Shown here: positions 1 to 11,780 of the stretch, one piece after another
Position numbering within the stretch: position 1 is the stretch's first letter
Layout: each line of letters begins with the position of its first letter
From: Desulfovibrio psychrotolerans
GTDB taxonomy: Bacteria > Desulfobacterota > Desulfovibrionia > Desulfovibrionales > Desulfovibrionaceae
Assembly (NCBI RefSeq): GCF_013340305.1
Contig: NZ_BLVP01000043.1
Location: forward strand, 62,001-126,000
Direction: 5' to 3'
Length of the DNA stretch: 64,000 nt
Program-made: the position numbers and the translations under genes
Notes under the pieces: generated by a model
What the model was told of the DNA's origin: nothing
Seen by the model: the letters and a program-made list of their open reading frames with translations, nothing else
The model's database searches: none

Positions 1-109
1 TTTGGGCCCGCAGGATGCCTTTGCTGAACGGGACAGCGGGATACGGGGGACACTGCGAAGCGTACACCGAACAGTGCCGGAGAACGAAGCCGCCCGGAGA
101 CGCAGTGGC

Positions 110-1021
110 TCAGATGCCGGAATAGGGATCATTATCCTTGGAGGATTCCGGCACGTGCTGCTGTTCCGTTTCCAGAATCGGGTCGTTGCGTTCAATATCC
201 GAATCCTTTACCGGCGCAGTCCGTTTGACAACCACCCCTAGGCGCTGCCCAAGATATTCCAGCCGCTTTTCCACCACCATGGGATTGGGGTATTCATCGC
301 GGATGCCCTGCAATAATGAAACAGCCTTTTCGGGCATATCCAGATGGTCGAAGACATCTGCAAGCAGGAGGGTGGCGATCATGCGCAGGTCCTGCTCTAT
401 GCCGGAAGATGCGAGCACCCCTTCCAGCATGGATTCGGCCTTGTCGTAGTTTTCCAGAAAGAAATGCGTCTGAGCGAGCCCGTACAGACACAGGGCATGT
501 TCCGCGGGCGGGGCATCGGTCTCCACACAGGAACGCAAGGCATCCAGTGCAAGGTCGTAGTCGCCGGTGGCAATATAGGCTTCACCTATGTTGCGGTAGG
601 CAACGGCATGGTCGAGAGAAGTGGTATCCGGGGCGGTGAGGAGCCGTTGCCAGACCTCCACTGCCTTGTCGAGCACGCGGTTTTCCATGGCAAGGGTTCC
701 GAGGCGGTGGAGAATGGACCGGGCCTTGTCTTCATCATCGGCGTATTCCAGATACATGGCTTCCAGAAGGTCGATGGCATCGTGCGGATTGTTGCGCACG
801 GCAAGGGCCATTTCCACAAGGCGGTTCCAGACCTCCCAGCGCGCTTCTCCGTCCTGATGGGCTTTGAGATAGCGCTCGTAGAGGCGTTCGGCTTCCAGAT
901 ACTGCCTATCAACATAGGCCCTGCGGGCCTGTGCAAGATCATCCTCGGCCTCCGGCATGCCGGAGCAGCCGGAGGCGAGGATGATTATAAGCACCAGTAC
1001 CAGAACGGTTGCGCGGGTCAT
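110..1021 (-). CDS. TPR-repeat lipoprotein downstream of gyrA
   Basis: A 303-residue protein starting with a short basic end, a hydrophobic segment and the lipobox LASGC (Cys19), so it should be a lipid-anchored envelope protein. The rest is helical and reads as tetratricopeptide-like repeats (for example ARRAYVDRQYLEAERLYERY and AYIATGDYDLALDALRSCV), followed by a polar tail. TPR lipoproteins usually scaffold protein complexes; no partner can be named here. Its ATG directly follows the gyrA stop with no spacer, so it is probably co-transcribed and translationally coupled with gyrA, an unusual partner for an envelope protein. Start and lipobox are clear; the function is unknown. Confidence 0.85.
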   Translation of the reverse strand: MTRATVLVLVLIIILASGCSGMPEAEDDLAQARRAYVDRQYLEAERLYERYLKAHQDGEARWEVWNRLVEMALAVRNNPHDAIDLLEAMYLEYADDEDKARSILHRLGTLAMENRVLDKAVEVWQRLLTAPDTTSLDHAVAYRNIGEAYIATGDYDLALDALRSCVETDAPPAEHALCLYGLAQTHFFLENYDKAESMLEGVLASSGIEQDLRMIATLLLADVFDHLDMPEKAVSLLQGIRDEYPNPMVVEKRLEYLGQRLGVVVKRTAPVKDSDIERNDPILETEQQHVPESSKDNDPYSGI

Positions 1022-3463
1022 CTATTCCTGTTCGTCCTGTATCAGTATCACATCGCGTTCCTGGACACGGTCGAACCCGACAACGCTGCCGCCCTCGTTG
1101 AGGGCAACCAGCCGCACGCCCTGCGTTGCACGGCCGACGCTGCGGACTTCGCTGATGTTCATGCGGATGATCTTGTTGTCTGAGGTAAGAAGGATGAGCT
1201 CATCCTCCAGCTGCACAGGAATGGCACCAAGCACGGGGCCGGTTTTGGGCGTGACCTTGAAGTTGATGATGCCCTTGCCGCCACGAGACTGGACACGGTA
1301 CAGCTCAAGCCGGGTACGTTTGCCGTAACCGCCCTGAGAAACGGTCATAATCTCGTTGGTCGTATCCTGCGCCAGAGTGACGCAGGCCACTACCTCATCA
1401 TTGCTGCGCAGGGCAATGCCCTTTACACCCGTGGCACCACGGCCCATGGGACGCACATCGTTGCAATGGAAGCGGATGGCTATGCCGTCCTGCGTGGTGA
1501 GCACCACATGGCAGTGTTCGTTTACCTCGCGCACCATGATGAGTTCGTCATCTTCACGCATGCCCACGGCAATGATGCCTGTGCGGCGTGCCTTGCCGTA
1601 GAGGTCTGCGCTGGACCGTTTGACCATGCCGCGCTTGGTGGCGAAGAGGAAGTACTTGTCTTCGTCAAAGGCACGCACAGAGAGCACGGTGGTAACAAAT
1701 TCGCTCTCTTCCAGCGGAAGCAGGTTTGCGATGTGCATGCCACGGGCCGTGCGGCCGCCCTCCGGCACCTGGTAGACCTTGAGCTGGAACATGCGGCCCT
1801 TGTTGGTGAAGAGCAGCAGGAACTGATGGTTGGTGGTGGTAAGGAAGTCCTGCACGAAGTCGCCGTCGCCGGTGTGCAGTCCGGCAATACCCTTCCCTCC
1901 CCTCTTCTGAGCCCGGTAGGATTCCAGCGTGGTGCGCTTGATGTAGCCACGGCGGGAAAGGGTGATAACCACGTCTTCATCCGGGATGAGGTCTTCTATG
2001 TCTATGCCGTCCAGTTCCGCCTCTATGTCCGTGCGGCGCTGGGTGGCGAACATGGACTTAAGTTCCGTGAGTTCATCGCGGATAACGCCCTGCAGCACGT
2101 CTCTGTTATCCAGAATGGAATTGAGCCACGTGATCTGCTTGAGCAGTTCTGTGTACTCGTCCACCAGTTTTTCGTGCTCAAGGTTGGTGAGGCGTTGCAG
2201 GCGCATATCCAGAATGGCCTGAGCCTGAATTTCGGAAAGACCGAACCGGTCCATGAGACCGTCCCGTGCGTCCTGCGGGGTGCCGGATGCACGGATGATG
2301 CGCACTACCTCATCGATATTATCCAGTGCGATGCGCAGGCCTTCCAGAATATGGGCACGGGCTTCGGCCTTACGCAGGTCGTAGCGGGTGCGCCGTATGA
2401 TGACCTCGCGGCGGTGATCGATGAAGTAGGACAGGGCACTCTTGAGGGTAAGCGTCTGCGGGCGGTTGCCCACAACGGCAAGCATATTAATGCCGAAGGA
2501 ACTTTCCAGCGGCGTATACTTGTACAGGGCGTTGATGACGATATCCGGTATGGTTCCGCGCTTAAGGTCTATGACCACGCGGATGCCCTTGCGGTCTGAT
2601 TCGTCGCGCAGGTCGGTTACGCCGTCTATCTTGCGGTCATTGACCAGCGCCGCGATCTTTTCCACAAGGCTGGCCTTGTTCAGGGCGTAAGGAATCTCGC
2701 GGATGACAATGGACTGGAAGCCCTTTTTGCGTTCCTCCACCTCCACCTTGCCGCGTATCTTCACGGTGCCGCGTCCGGTGGTATACGCATCGCGCAGTCC
2801 CTGCCCGGCGTAGCAAATACCGCCGGTGGGGAAATCCGGTCCCTTGACGTGACGCATAAGCTCTTCAATGCTGCAGTCGCGGTCGTCCAGAAGGACCAGA
2901 AGAGCGTCCACCAGTTCGCCCAGATTGTGGGGCGGAATATTGGTGGCCATGCCCACCGCAATACCGGACGAGCCGTTAAGCAGCAGGTTGGGCACCTTGG
3001 TGGGCAGAACCGAAGGTTCCAGGAGCGTGTTGTCGTAGTTGGCTTTGAATTCGACGGTTTCTTTGTCGATATCGCTGAGGAATTCCCCTGCGAGGCGGGA
3101 CATGCGTACTTCCGTGTAACGCATGGCTGCCGCGGCGTCGCCGTCTATGGAACCGAAGTTACCCTGACCGTCCACGAGCAGGTCGCGCATGGAAAAGGGC
3201 TGGGCCATGCGGACAATGGCATCGTACACGGCGGAATCACCATGGGGGTGATATTTACCGATGACGTCACCGACCACGCGGGCGGATTTTTTTGGCGCCC
3301 GGTTCCAGCCGTTGCCGAGTTCATGCTGGGCAAACAGTATGCGCCTGTGCACGGGCTTGAGCCCGTCGCGTACGTCCGGAATGGCGCGACCTATGATAAC
3401 ACTCAGAGAATACTCAAGATATGACTTCTTGAGTTCCTTTTCTATGCTTATTTGATTGGACAC
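1022..3463 (-). CDS. gyrA: DNA gyrase subunit A
   Basis: Breakage-reunion subunit of DNA gyrase, which introduces negative supercoils together with GyrB. The protein (813 aa, normal length) starts at a GTG preceded by GCGAGG, 14 bp after the gyrB stop; a longer open frame upstream has no ribosome-binding site. The catalytic tyrosine is Tyr116 in AMRYTEVR. The quinolone-determining segment [10 protein letters not shown] places Ser77 and Asp81 at the positions equivalent to E. coli Ser83 and Asp87, that is, the sensitive-type residues. The C-terminal beta-pinwheel carries a GyrA-box variant, QKRGGKG, which argues for GyrA rather than ParC. It is the fourth gene of the dnaA-dnaN-gyrB-gyrA origin block. 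Confidence 0.98.
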   Translation of the reverse strand: MSNQISIEKELKKSYLEYSLSVIIGRAIPDVRDGLKPVHRRILFAQHELGNGWNRAPKKSARVVGDVIGKYHPHGDSAVYDAIVRMAQPFSMRDLLVDGQGNFGSIDGDAAAAMRYTEVRMSRLAGEFLSDIDKETVEFKANYDNTLLEPSVLPTKVPNLLLNGSSGIAVGMATNIPPHNLGELVDALLVLLDDRDCSIEELMRHVKGPDFPTGGICYAGQGLRDAYTTGRGTVKIRGKVEVEERKKGFQSIVIREIPYALNKASLVEKIAALVNDRKIDGVTDLRDESDRKGIRVVIDLKRGTIPDIVINALYKYTPLESSFGINMLAVVGNRPQTLTLKSALSYFIDHRREVIIRRTRYDLRKAEARAHILEGLRIALDNIDEVVRIIRASGTPQDARDGLMDRFGLSEIQAQAILDMRLQRLTNLEHEKLVDEYTELLKQITWLNSILDNRDVLQGVIRDELTELKSMFATQRRTDIEAELDGIDIEDLIPDEDVVITLSRRGYIKRTTLESYRAQKRGGKGIAGLHTGDGDFVQDFLTTTNHQFLLLFTNKGRMFQLKVYQVPEGGRTARGMHIANLLPLEESEFVTTVLSVRAFDEDKYFLFATKRGMVKRSSADLYGKARRTGIIAVGMREDDELIMVREVNEHCHVVLTTQDGIAIRFHCNDVRPMGRGATGVKGIALRSNDEVVACVTLAQDTTNEIMTVSQGGYGKRTRLELYRVQSRGGKGIINFKVTPKTGPVLGAIPVQLEDELILLTSDNKIIRMNISEVRSVGRATQGVRLVALNEGGSVVGFDRVQERDVILIQDEQE

Positions 3464-3476
3464 GTTCAGCCTCGCG

Positions 3477-7036
<3,560 letters not shown>

Positions 7037-7056
7037 AATGATCTCCTTGTAGTAGC

Positions 7057-7086
7057 AGTATAGGGTGTGCCTTTGTTGCTAGTGAA
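7057..7086 (-). promoter_or_regulatory. Candidate sigma70 promoter for dnaN-gyrB-gyrA
   Basis: Read on the minus strand: a TTCACT -35 element (4 of 6 consensus), an 18-bp spacer and a TATACT -10 element (5 of 6). The -10 lies about 20 bp before the dnaN ATG, so transcription would start just ahead of the AAGGAG ribosome site. It is the best promoter match in the dnaA-dnaN gap and suggests that dnaN-gyrB-gyrA and the lipoprotein can be transcribed independently of dnaA. Confidence 0.5.
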
Positions 7087-7172
7087 GGTATGTTGCTGAT
7101 ATTGTTTTAAAAATGTGGTGACAAATTGGAAGCATTTTAGGAACGCAAAATGCGTAACTTTATGGGTGCGGC

Positions 7173-8492
7173 TTATCCGTCTCTGGTAAGGCACTTTTTC
7201 TTCAGCTCGGTCACTAAAAGTTTCGTATCTTTGTTACTTTCCTGTAATTCTTTGACTTTTTTAACTGCATACATGGCTGTGGAGTGGTCTTTTCCTCCGA
7301 ACAGGCGACCCAGCGAGGGGTAAGAGCTGCCCAGCAGTTGCCTGCATATGAACATGGCCAGCTGGCGTGCCTGAACGACCTTTTGGTGCCTTTTTGAGCC
7401 GGTGATGTCTTTGGCGGTAAGGCTGAAATGTTCCGCTATGATGGTGATGACCGTTTCGGGCGTAATGGAACTGCCCTGCCGGTGGTCGGTATGGGCAAGG
7501 ATGTGCTCGAAGTCTTTGTCGGTGACATCTTTGCTCATGAGGTCGCGGAAGGCGGCCAGTTTGGTGAGCACCCCTTGCAGGTGGCGGAAATCCGGGAACC
7601 GCTGGCAGAGCATGAAAACCTGTTCTTTGGAAAGGCGCAGACGATCCTGCTTAAGCCGCTGCATGACAAAACGCACACGGATATCCAGATCTTGCGGTTT
7701 GATCTGGGCGATGAGGCCCCATTCCAGCCGGGAGCGTAGTTTCTGATCCATGAATTCGAATCCGGATATGGGACCGGACGAAGTGAAGACCATCTGGCGT
7801 CCGGCATCGTGCAGCATGTTGAACAGAAAAATCATCTCTTCCTGCAGCGCAGGGAAATCTTTGAACCGCTGGATATCGTCCAGAAGAAAATAGGCATGCC
7901 GGGCAAGGTGCCGCCGGGCGGCGTGGGTATCTGCCTGATAATCCGCCCCGTAGATGGCGGCAAGGTCTTCCACCGTGCCGAGGAAAATATATTCGGGATC
8001 GGTATGCCGGGCTATTTCATTGCCCATGGCGCGCAGCAGGTGGGTTTTTCCCGTGCCGCTGGCACCACAGAGGACAAAAGGGTTATAGCGGATAAGGCAC
8101 CCGGGTTTGGATACTTCGCGCGCGCTGAGGACCGGGAATTCGTTCTTCCGGTTGTGGAGAAACGTGTCGAAGATGAAGTCCTTGCCGTAGGGGAGATCGA
8201 GATTCTTCAGCCGCTGCAAGGGCAGGGAGCCGAACCTGTTGTTCTGGCTGCGCTGCGCGCACTGGGTGGAATAATCGAGCCTGTATCCTTCGCCCAGATA
8301 ATCTCTGAGGGAATGTTCGAACATGTTCTGTGCGTTCTGCTGGAACCAGTGGGCGAAAAAAGGGTGCGGGAAAAAAATGGACAGCCGTTTTTCGACGCTG
8401 CTCATGACAATGGACAGCGGGTCGAACCACTGGCGCAGGGCCTGCTCCGGAAAGCTGGCCGAAAGATGATCTCTGAGAGCCTTTTTTAGCAC
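7173..8492 (-). CDS. dnaA: Chromosomal replication initiator DnaA
   Basis: AAA+ ATPase that binds DnaA boxes at oriC and melts the origin. The GTG at 8492 begins LKKALRDHLSASFPEQALRQ, a typical domain I, giving 439 aa; the frame is open another 47 codons upstream but that part looks non-coding. Domain III has a divergent Walker A (GASGTGKTHLL instead of the usual GGVGLGKTHL) and Walker B (LLDDIQRF). Domain IV carries the DNA-recognition signature GGKDHSTAMYAV. The ribosome site is weak (AAAGAACG), so the start is inferred from homology. Being next to dnaN-gyrB-gyrA, it is taken as the origin-linked dnaA; members of this lineage may also carry shorter paralogues. Confidence 0.93.
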   Translation of the reverse strand: MLKKALRDHLSASFPEQALRQWFDPLSIVMSSVEKRLSIFFPHPFFAHWFQQNAQNMFEHSLRDYLGEGYRLDYSTQCAQRSQNNRFGSLPLQRLKNLDLPYGKDFIFDTFLHNRKNEFPVLSAREVSKPGCLIRYNPFVLCGASGTGKTHLLRAMGNEIARHTDPEYIFLGTVEDLAAIYGADYQADTHAARRHLARHAYFLLDDIQRFKDFPALQEEMIFLFNMLHDAGRQMVFTSSGPISGFEFMDQKLRSRLEWGLIAQIKPQDLDIRVRFVMQRLKQDRLRLSKEQVFMLCQRFPDFRHLQGVLTKLAAFRDLMSKDVTDKDFEHILAHTDHRQGSSITPETVITIIAEHFSLTAKDITGSKRHQKVVQARQLAMFICRQLLGSSYPSLGRLFGGKDHSTAMYAVKKVKELQESNKDTKLLVTELKKKCLTRDG

Positions 8493-8571
8493 GTAACGTT
8501 CTTTTATGACAGCAGGTTCAAAATAGCGACACCGGATAGAAACAGGCGGAGCCGATGGGCGGCGACCGGTG

Positions 8572-8580
8572 TTTTCCACA
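8572..8580 (+). promoter_or_regulatory. DnaA box TTTTCCACA
   Basis: Exact match to the TTWTNCACA consensus, 80 bp upstream of the dnaA start codon. It is suitable both for origin binding and for autoregulation of dnaA. Confidence 0.6.
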
Positions 8581-8699
8581 GGCCGGACAGCGAGAACGGC
8601 AACCTCACATGCATAGCAGAAAAGGTCTGGCAAGCCAAGCGGAGAACCGATGACGCCGTGAATTGCCGGAAGCGGGCGCAGGTAAGGGATTGATGGATT

Positions 8700-8721
8700 T
8701 GTGAAAAAGTCTAGACTTTTT
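8700..8721 (-). promoter_or_regulatory. DnaA box overlapping an 18-bp perfect palindrome
   Basis: Positions 8700-8708 read TTTTTCACA on the minus strand, matching TTWTNCACA. Positions 8704-8721 form a perfect palindrome centred on TCTAGA with A5/T5 flanks. The two share five bases, so a dimeric protein on the palindrome would compete with DnaA at this box. The palindrome could alternatively form a weak hairpin. Confidence 0.45.
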
Positions 8722-8988
8722 TAACAGAGCCGGATACCCTGACCGAGAGTGCCGGTTTTCTTTTGCCTGTTTCTGTGGTAGCGCAGAACGCGGCTTATCA
8801 CACGCCGCAACCCGGCATTCGGCTGGCGATGCTTTCGCCAGAGGAAACGGCAGAACCTTCTGTCTGCAAGTAAAACATTGATAAGTGCATACGGTAGTTG
8901 AAAATATACTTTTCGACGGCCAGTTCTACGATGTGGCGTTTTTTTGGTCCATGCCACCGAGTAATCCGTTTAACCGCCTTTCCGGCGC

Positions 8989-10323
8989 ATGGAACAGATG
9001 ATGAGCAGATTGAACCGCAGAAGAATTTCCGGCATTGGCAAGAAACCCCTTATGGCGGCAGGTTTGTGCATTGCCGCAGCATTGATTGCCGGAATATGGG
9101 GTTTTTCAGGATCCGGGACGGATGTGCCCGCCGAACAGCCGGTAGCCATGGAAAAATCTGCGGCGCCTGTACCGGAGGAACCCAAGGGACCGTTGCTGGA
9201 AGTGGTGGCTGCCTCGGTAAACAACGGACAGACCGCTTCTACCATTCTTTCTGATTGGCTGGGTACTTCGGATATTCACAATCTGGCGGAAGCCTGCAAG
9301 CCTGTGTTTGATCTGTGCCGTATACGCGCCGGACAGCCCTACAGGGTGCATACGGAAGACGGTGCCCTGACCCGGTGGGAATATGAGATAGATAACGACA
9401 AGTTTCTTGTGGTGGACATAGCCGCAGACGCGGAGAATGGCTCAAAAAGCTATGTGCCGCAGGTGCATGATATACACTATGATATGGAAACCGTGAGTGT
9501 TTCCGGCATTATCAACTCCAACCTGTTTGAAGCGGTGGAAAAGACAGGCGAAAATGCCGCTCTGGCCATTACGCTGGCGGATATTTTCGGGTGGGAAGTG
9601 GACTTTATCCGCGACCTGCGGCAGGGAGACAGTTTTTCTGCCGTGGTGGAAAAGCGGTTTCGTGACGGGGAATTCAAGGGCTACAGACGGGTGCTTGCCG
9701 CATCGTTCACCAACCAGGGAACGAGACATGAAGGCTACCGCATGGAAGACGAGCACGGCGTGGTGCAGTATTATAACGCGGAAGGCGGCAACCTGCGCAG
9801 GGCCTTCCTTAAGGCACCGCTCTCGTTCACACGTATTTCTTCCAATTTTTCCCACAGCCGTCTGCACCCGGTGCTAAAGACCTACCGCCCGCACCACGGT
9901 GTGGATTATGCCGCCCCCACGGGCACACCTGTGCTGGCCATTGGTGACGGCACCGTGACCAAGGTGGCCAGCGACCACGCCGCAGGCAAGTATGTGATGC
10001 TGCGCCATACCAACGGCTATGAGAGCGGGTATCTGCACTTTTCCAGCTTTGCCAAAGGGATGAAGGTGGGCAAGCGCGTGCGGCAGGGAGAGGTGATAGG
10101 CTATGTGGGGGCAACGGGATATGCAACCGGACCGCACCTGGATTTTCGCATGAAGAAGAACGGTGCGTATGTGAATCCCACCAAGGTGATAAGCCCGCGT
10201 TCCGAGCCTGTGAGCAAGAAGAAGATGGAAGAGTTTGCGAAACTTGTGGAGGCAATGCGGCTCAAGCTTGACGCTGAGACCGTGGCAGCCGGAACCGAGA
10301 CTGTTCCAAACAACGTTAATTAG
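8989..10323 (+). CDS. M23-family (LytM-type) murein endopeptidase, membrane anchored
   Basis: A predicted periplasmic zinc peptidase acting on peptidoglycan cross-links. The 444-aa protein has a basic N-terminus and a transmembrane segment at about residues 20-42 (PLMAAGLCIAAALIAGIWGF), a long OapA/LysM-like middle region, and a C-terminal M23 domain at about 295-395. Zinc-site motifs visible are HHGVDYAAP and GPHLDFRM (family consensus HxxxD and HxH; here the second is H-L-D, a substitution worth noting). The start could also be one of the ATGs at 8998 or 9001, because no strong ribosome site decides it. It is the first plus-strand gene after oriC. Confidence 0.88.
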   Translation: MEQMMSRLNRRRISGIGKKPLMAAGLCIAAALIAGIWGFSGSGTDVPAEQPVAMEKSAAPVPEEPKGPLLEVVAASVNNGQTASTILSDWLGTSDIHNLAEACKPVFDLCRIRAGQPYRVHTEDGALTRWEYEIDNDKFLVVDIAADAENGSKSYVPQVHDIHYDMETVSVSGIINSNLFEAVEKTGENAALAITLADIFGWEVDFIRDLRQGDSFSAVVEKRFRDGEFKGYRRVLAASFTNQGTRHEGYRMEDEHGVVQYYNAEGGNLRRAFLKAPLSFTRISSNFSHSRLHPVLKTYRPHHGVDYAAPTGTPVLAIGDGTVTKVASDHAAGKYVMLRHTNGYESGYLHFSSFAKGMKVGKRVRQGEVIGYVGATGYATGPHLDFRMKKNGAYVNPTKVISPRSEPVSKKKMEEFAKLVEAMRLKLDAETVAAGTETVPNNVN

Positions 10324-10346
10324 CTGAAAGTAAAATGAAAAATGGA

Positions 10347-10379
10347 AAAGCCTGCCCCGTAACGGAGCAGGCTTTTTTT
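10347..10379. terminator. Bidirectional rho-independent terminator
   Basis: The stem AAGCCTGC/GCAGGCTT is flanked by T-runs on both strands (TTTTTTT on plus; TTTTCCATTTTT on minus). It lies between the convergent M23 peptidase and mtnA genes and can serve both. Confidence 0.8.
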
Positions 10380-10447
10380 ATAGGTAATTGTGCGCAGGCT
10401 TATCGGTAGCTTTTTGGTATGCTGTGAGAAGTGCCCGGCAGGCCGCC

Positions 10448-11500
10448 CTACTCCAGTCCGGCATCGTTAAATGCCCGGGCAATGGATTCTGCGTAAGGGG
10501 GGCGCAGGATGCCTACCTCGGTGATGATGCCCGCGATGAGGGCGGCGGGGGTGGCATCGAAGGCGAAATTGAATACGGGGACACCGTCGGGCGTGATCTG
10601 CGTATCGCCCACGTGGGTGACTTCACGCGGGGTGCGGTCTTCTATGGGGGTGTGGTCGCCGGTGGGGGTGTTGCGGTCTATGGTGGAAAGCGGGGCTGCC
10701 ACATAGAAGGGGACGCCGTGTTCCCGCGCAAGCAACGCCACGGAATAGGTGCCTATCTTGTTCACGGCATCGCCGTTGGCGGCGATGCGGTCTGCACCGA
10801 CAACCACCTTTTGCACCATGCCGCGGCGCATGAGCAGACCGCAGGCGTTGTCGCAGGCGACGGTGACGGGGATGCCGTCTTCCTTGAGTTCATAGGCGGT
10901 GAGGCGGGCACCCTGCAGGAAGGGGCGGGTTTCGTTGGCGATGACGGAGATGTTCTTTTTGCCCGCGTCTATGGCGCCGCGGATGACGCCGAGGGCGGTG
11001 CCGTATCCTGCTGTGGCAAGGGCACCGGCGTTGCAGTGGGTCATGACGGTGTCGTCATCGTCTATGACCGCCGCACCGTGGGCACCCATGCGGGTGTTTA
11101 TGGCGATATCTTCCTTGTGGATGCGGGTGGCTTCCTGCAACCAGAGTTCGGCGAGGGTTTGCCTGTCTGCGGTGCTGTTGGCAGCCCAGAGCTTTTTCAT
11201 GCGCTCCACACCCCAGCGCAGGTTCACGGCGGTGGGGCGCGCTTCTGCGATGCTCTCCAGCCTGTGGGAGAGGGCGGTTTTCCAGTCTGCCTCGGCTGCC
11301 ACCTCACGCGCGGCAAGGGCGCATCCGTAGGCTGCGGTGACGCCTATGGCGGGCGCGCCGCGGACGACCATGGTTTGCAGGGCGTAGATGATATCCTGCG
11401 TGGTGCGGCACGGGAAGTCGTCTTCGCGGGCGGGCAGGTAGCGCTGGTCCAGCAGGATGAGGGCATTGTCTTGATGGGAATAGCGGATATGGCGTTCCAT
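10448..11500 (-). CDS. mtnA: S-methyl-5-thioribose-1-phosphate isomerase
   Basis: Isomerises 5-methylthioribose-1-phosphate to methylthioribulose-1-phosphate in methionine salvage. The 350-aa protein starts at the ATG at 11500, preceded by AAGAGGA with 6-bp spacing; the open frame extends upstream but without a ribosome site. Family motifs are [10 protein letters not shown] near the N-terminus, the catalytic cysteine in [17 protein letters not shown] and the catalytic aspartate in [12 protein letters not shown]. No other mtn gene is adjacent. A methylthioribose-related aldolase or alternative salvage route would have to lie elsewhere. It converges with the M23 gene. Confidence 0.95.
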   Translation of the reverse strand: MERHIRYSHQDNALILLDQRYLPAREDDFPCRTTQDIIYALQTMVVRGAPAIGVTAAYGCALAAREVAAEADWKTALSHRLESIAEARPTAVNLRWGVERMKKLWAANSTADRQTLAELWLQEATRIHKEDIAINTRMGAHGAAVIDDDDTVMTHCNAGALATAGYGTALGVIRGAIDAGKKNISVIANETRPFLQGARLTAYELKEDGIPVTVACDNACGLLMRRGMVQKVVVGADRIAANGDAVNKIGTYSVALLAREHGVPFYVAAPLSTIDRNTPTGDHTPIEDRTPREVTHVGDTQITPDGVPVFNFAFDATPAALIAGIITEVGILRPPYAESIARAFNDAGLE

Positions 11501-11780
11501 GGGGTTCCTCTTGGGGGTTGGCATGTGGGCGCCGGAGCGCAGGCAGTGCACGCCTTGGATAGCGTCTTGGCGGGGGTCAGGCAAGGGGGAGATGTGTGTG
11601 AATGTGGAATGAAAAGTGCATAAAAGGCTGATACCGGCTGTGCATAGAGAACGGCGAGAAGATGGTAGGCGCAACGGGGTTGCGATACGGACGGACAATG
11701 CTGGCTGCGTGCTCGGGAAAGACATTTCATCAAGCAGGGGCAGTACTGTTTACGATAGTGTGTTCAGGCAAGGAATGACG

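Larger units (their letters stand above)
8493..8988. other. Probable replication origin (oriC) region
   Basis: A 496-bp gene-free stretch between dnaA (minus) and the first plus-strand gene. It holds two matches to TTWTNCACA (8572-8580 plus strand, 8700-8708 minus strand), an 18-bp perfect palindrome at 8704-8721, a 7-bp inverted repeat at 8823-8841 (CTGGCGA/TCGCCAG) and an AT-richer patch around 8868-8912 that could be the unwinding element. The dnaA promoter must also lie here. The assignment rests mainly on the dnaA-dnaN-gyrB-gyrA context; two boxes are few for an origin. Confidence 0.6.

Noticed and set aside
8721-8957. 78-codon minus-strand open frame in the oriC region
   Set aside because: Composition is Arg-rich like translated non-coding GC-rich DNA, no ribosome site, and it spans the 8823-8841 inverted repeat and abuts the palindrome.
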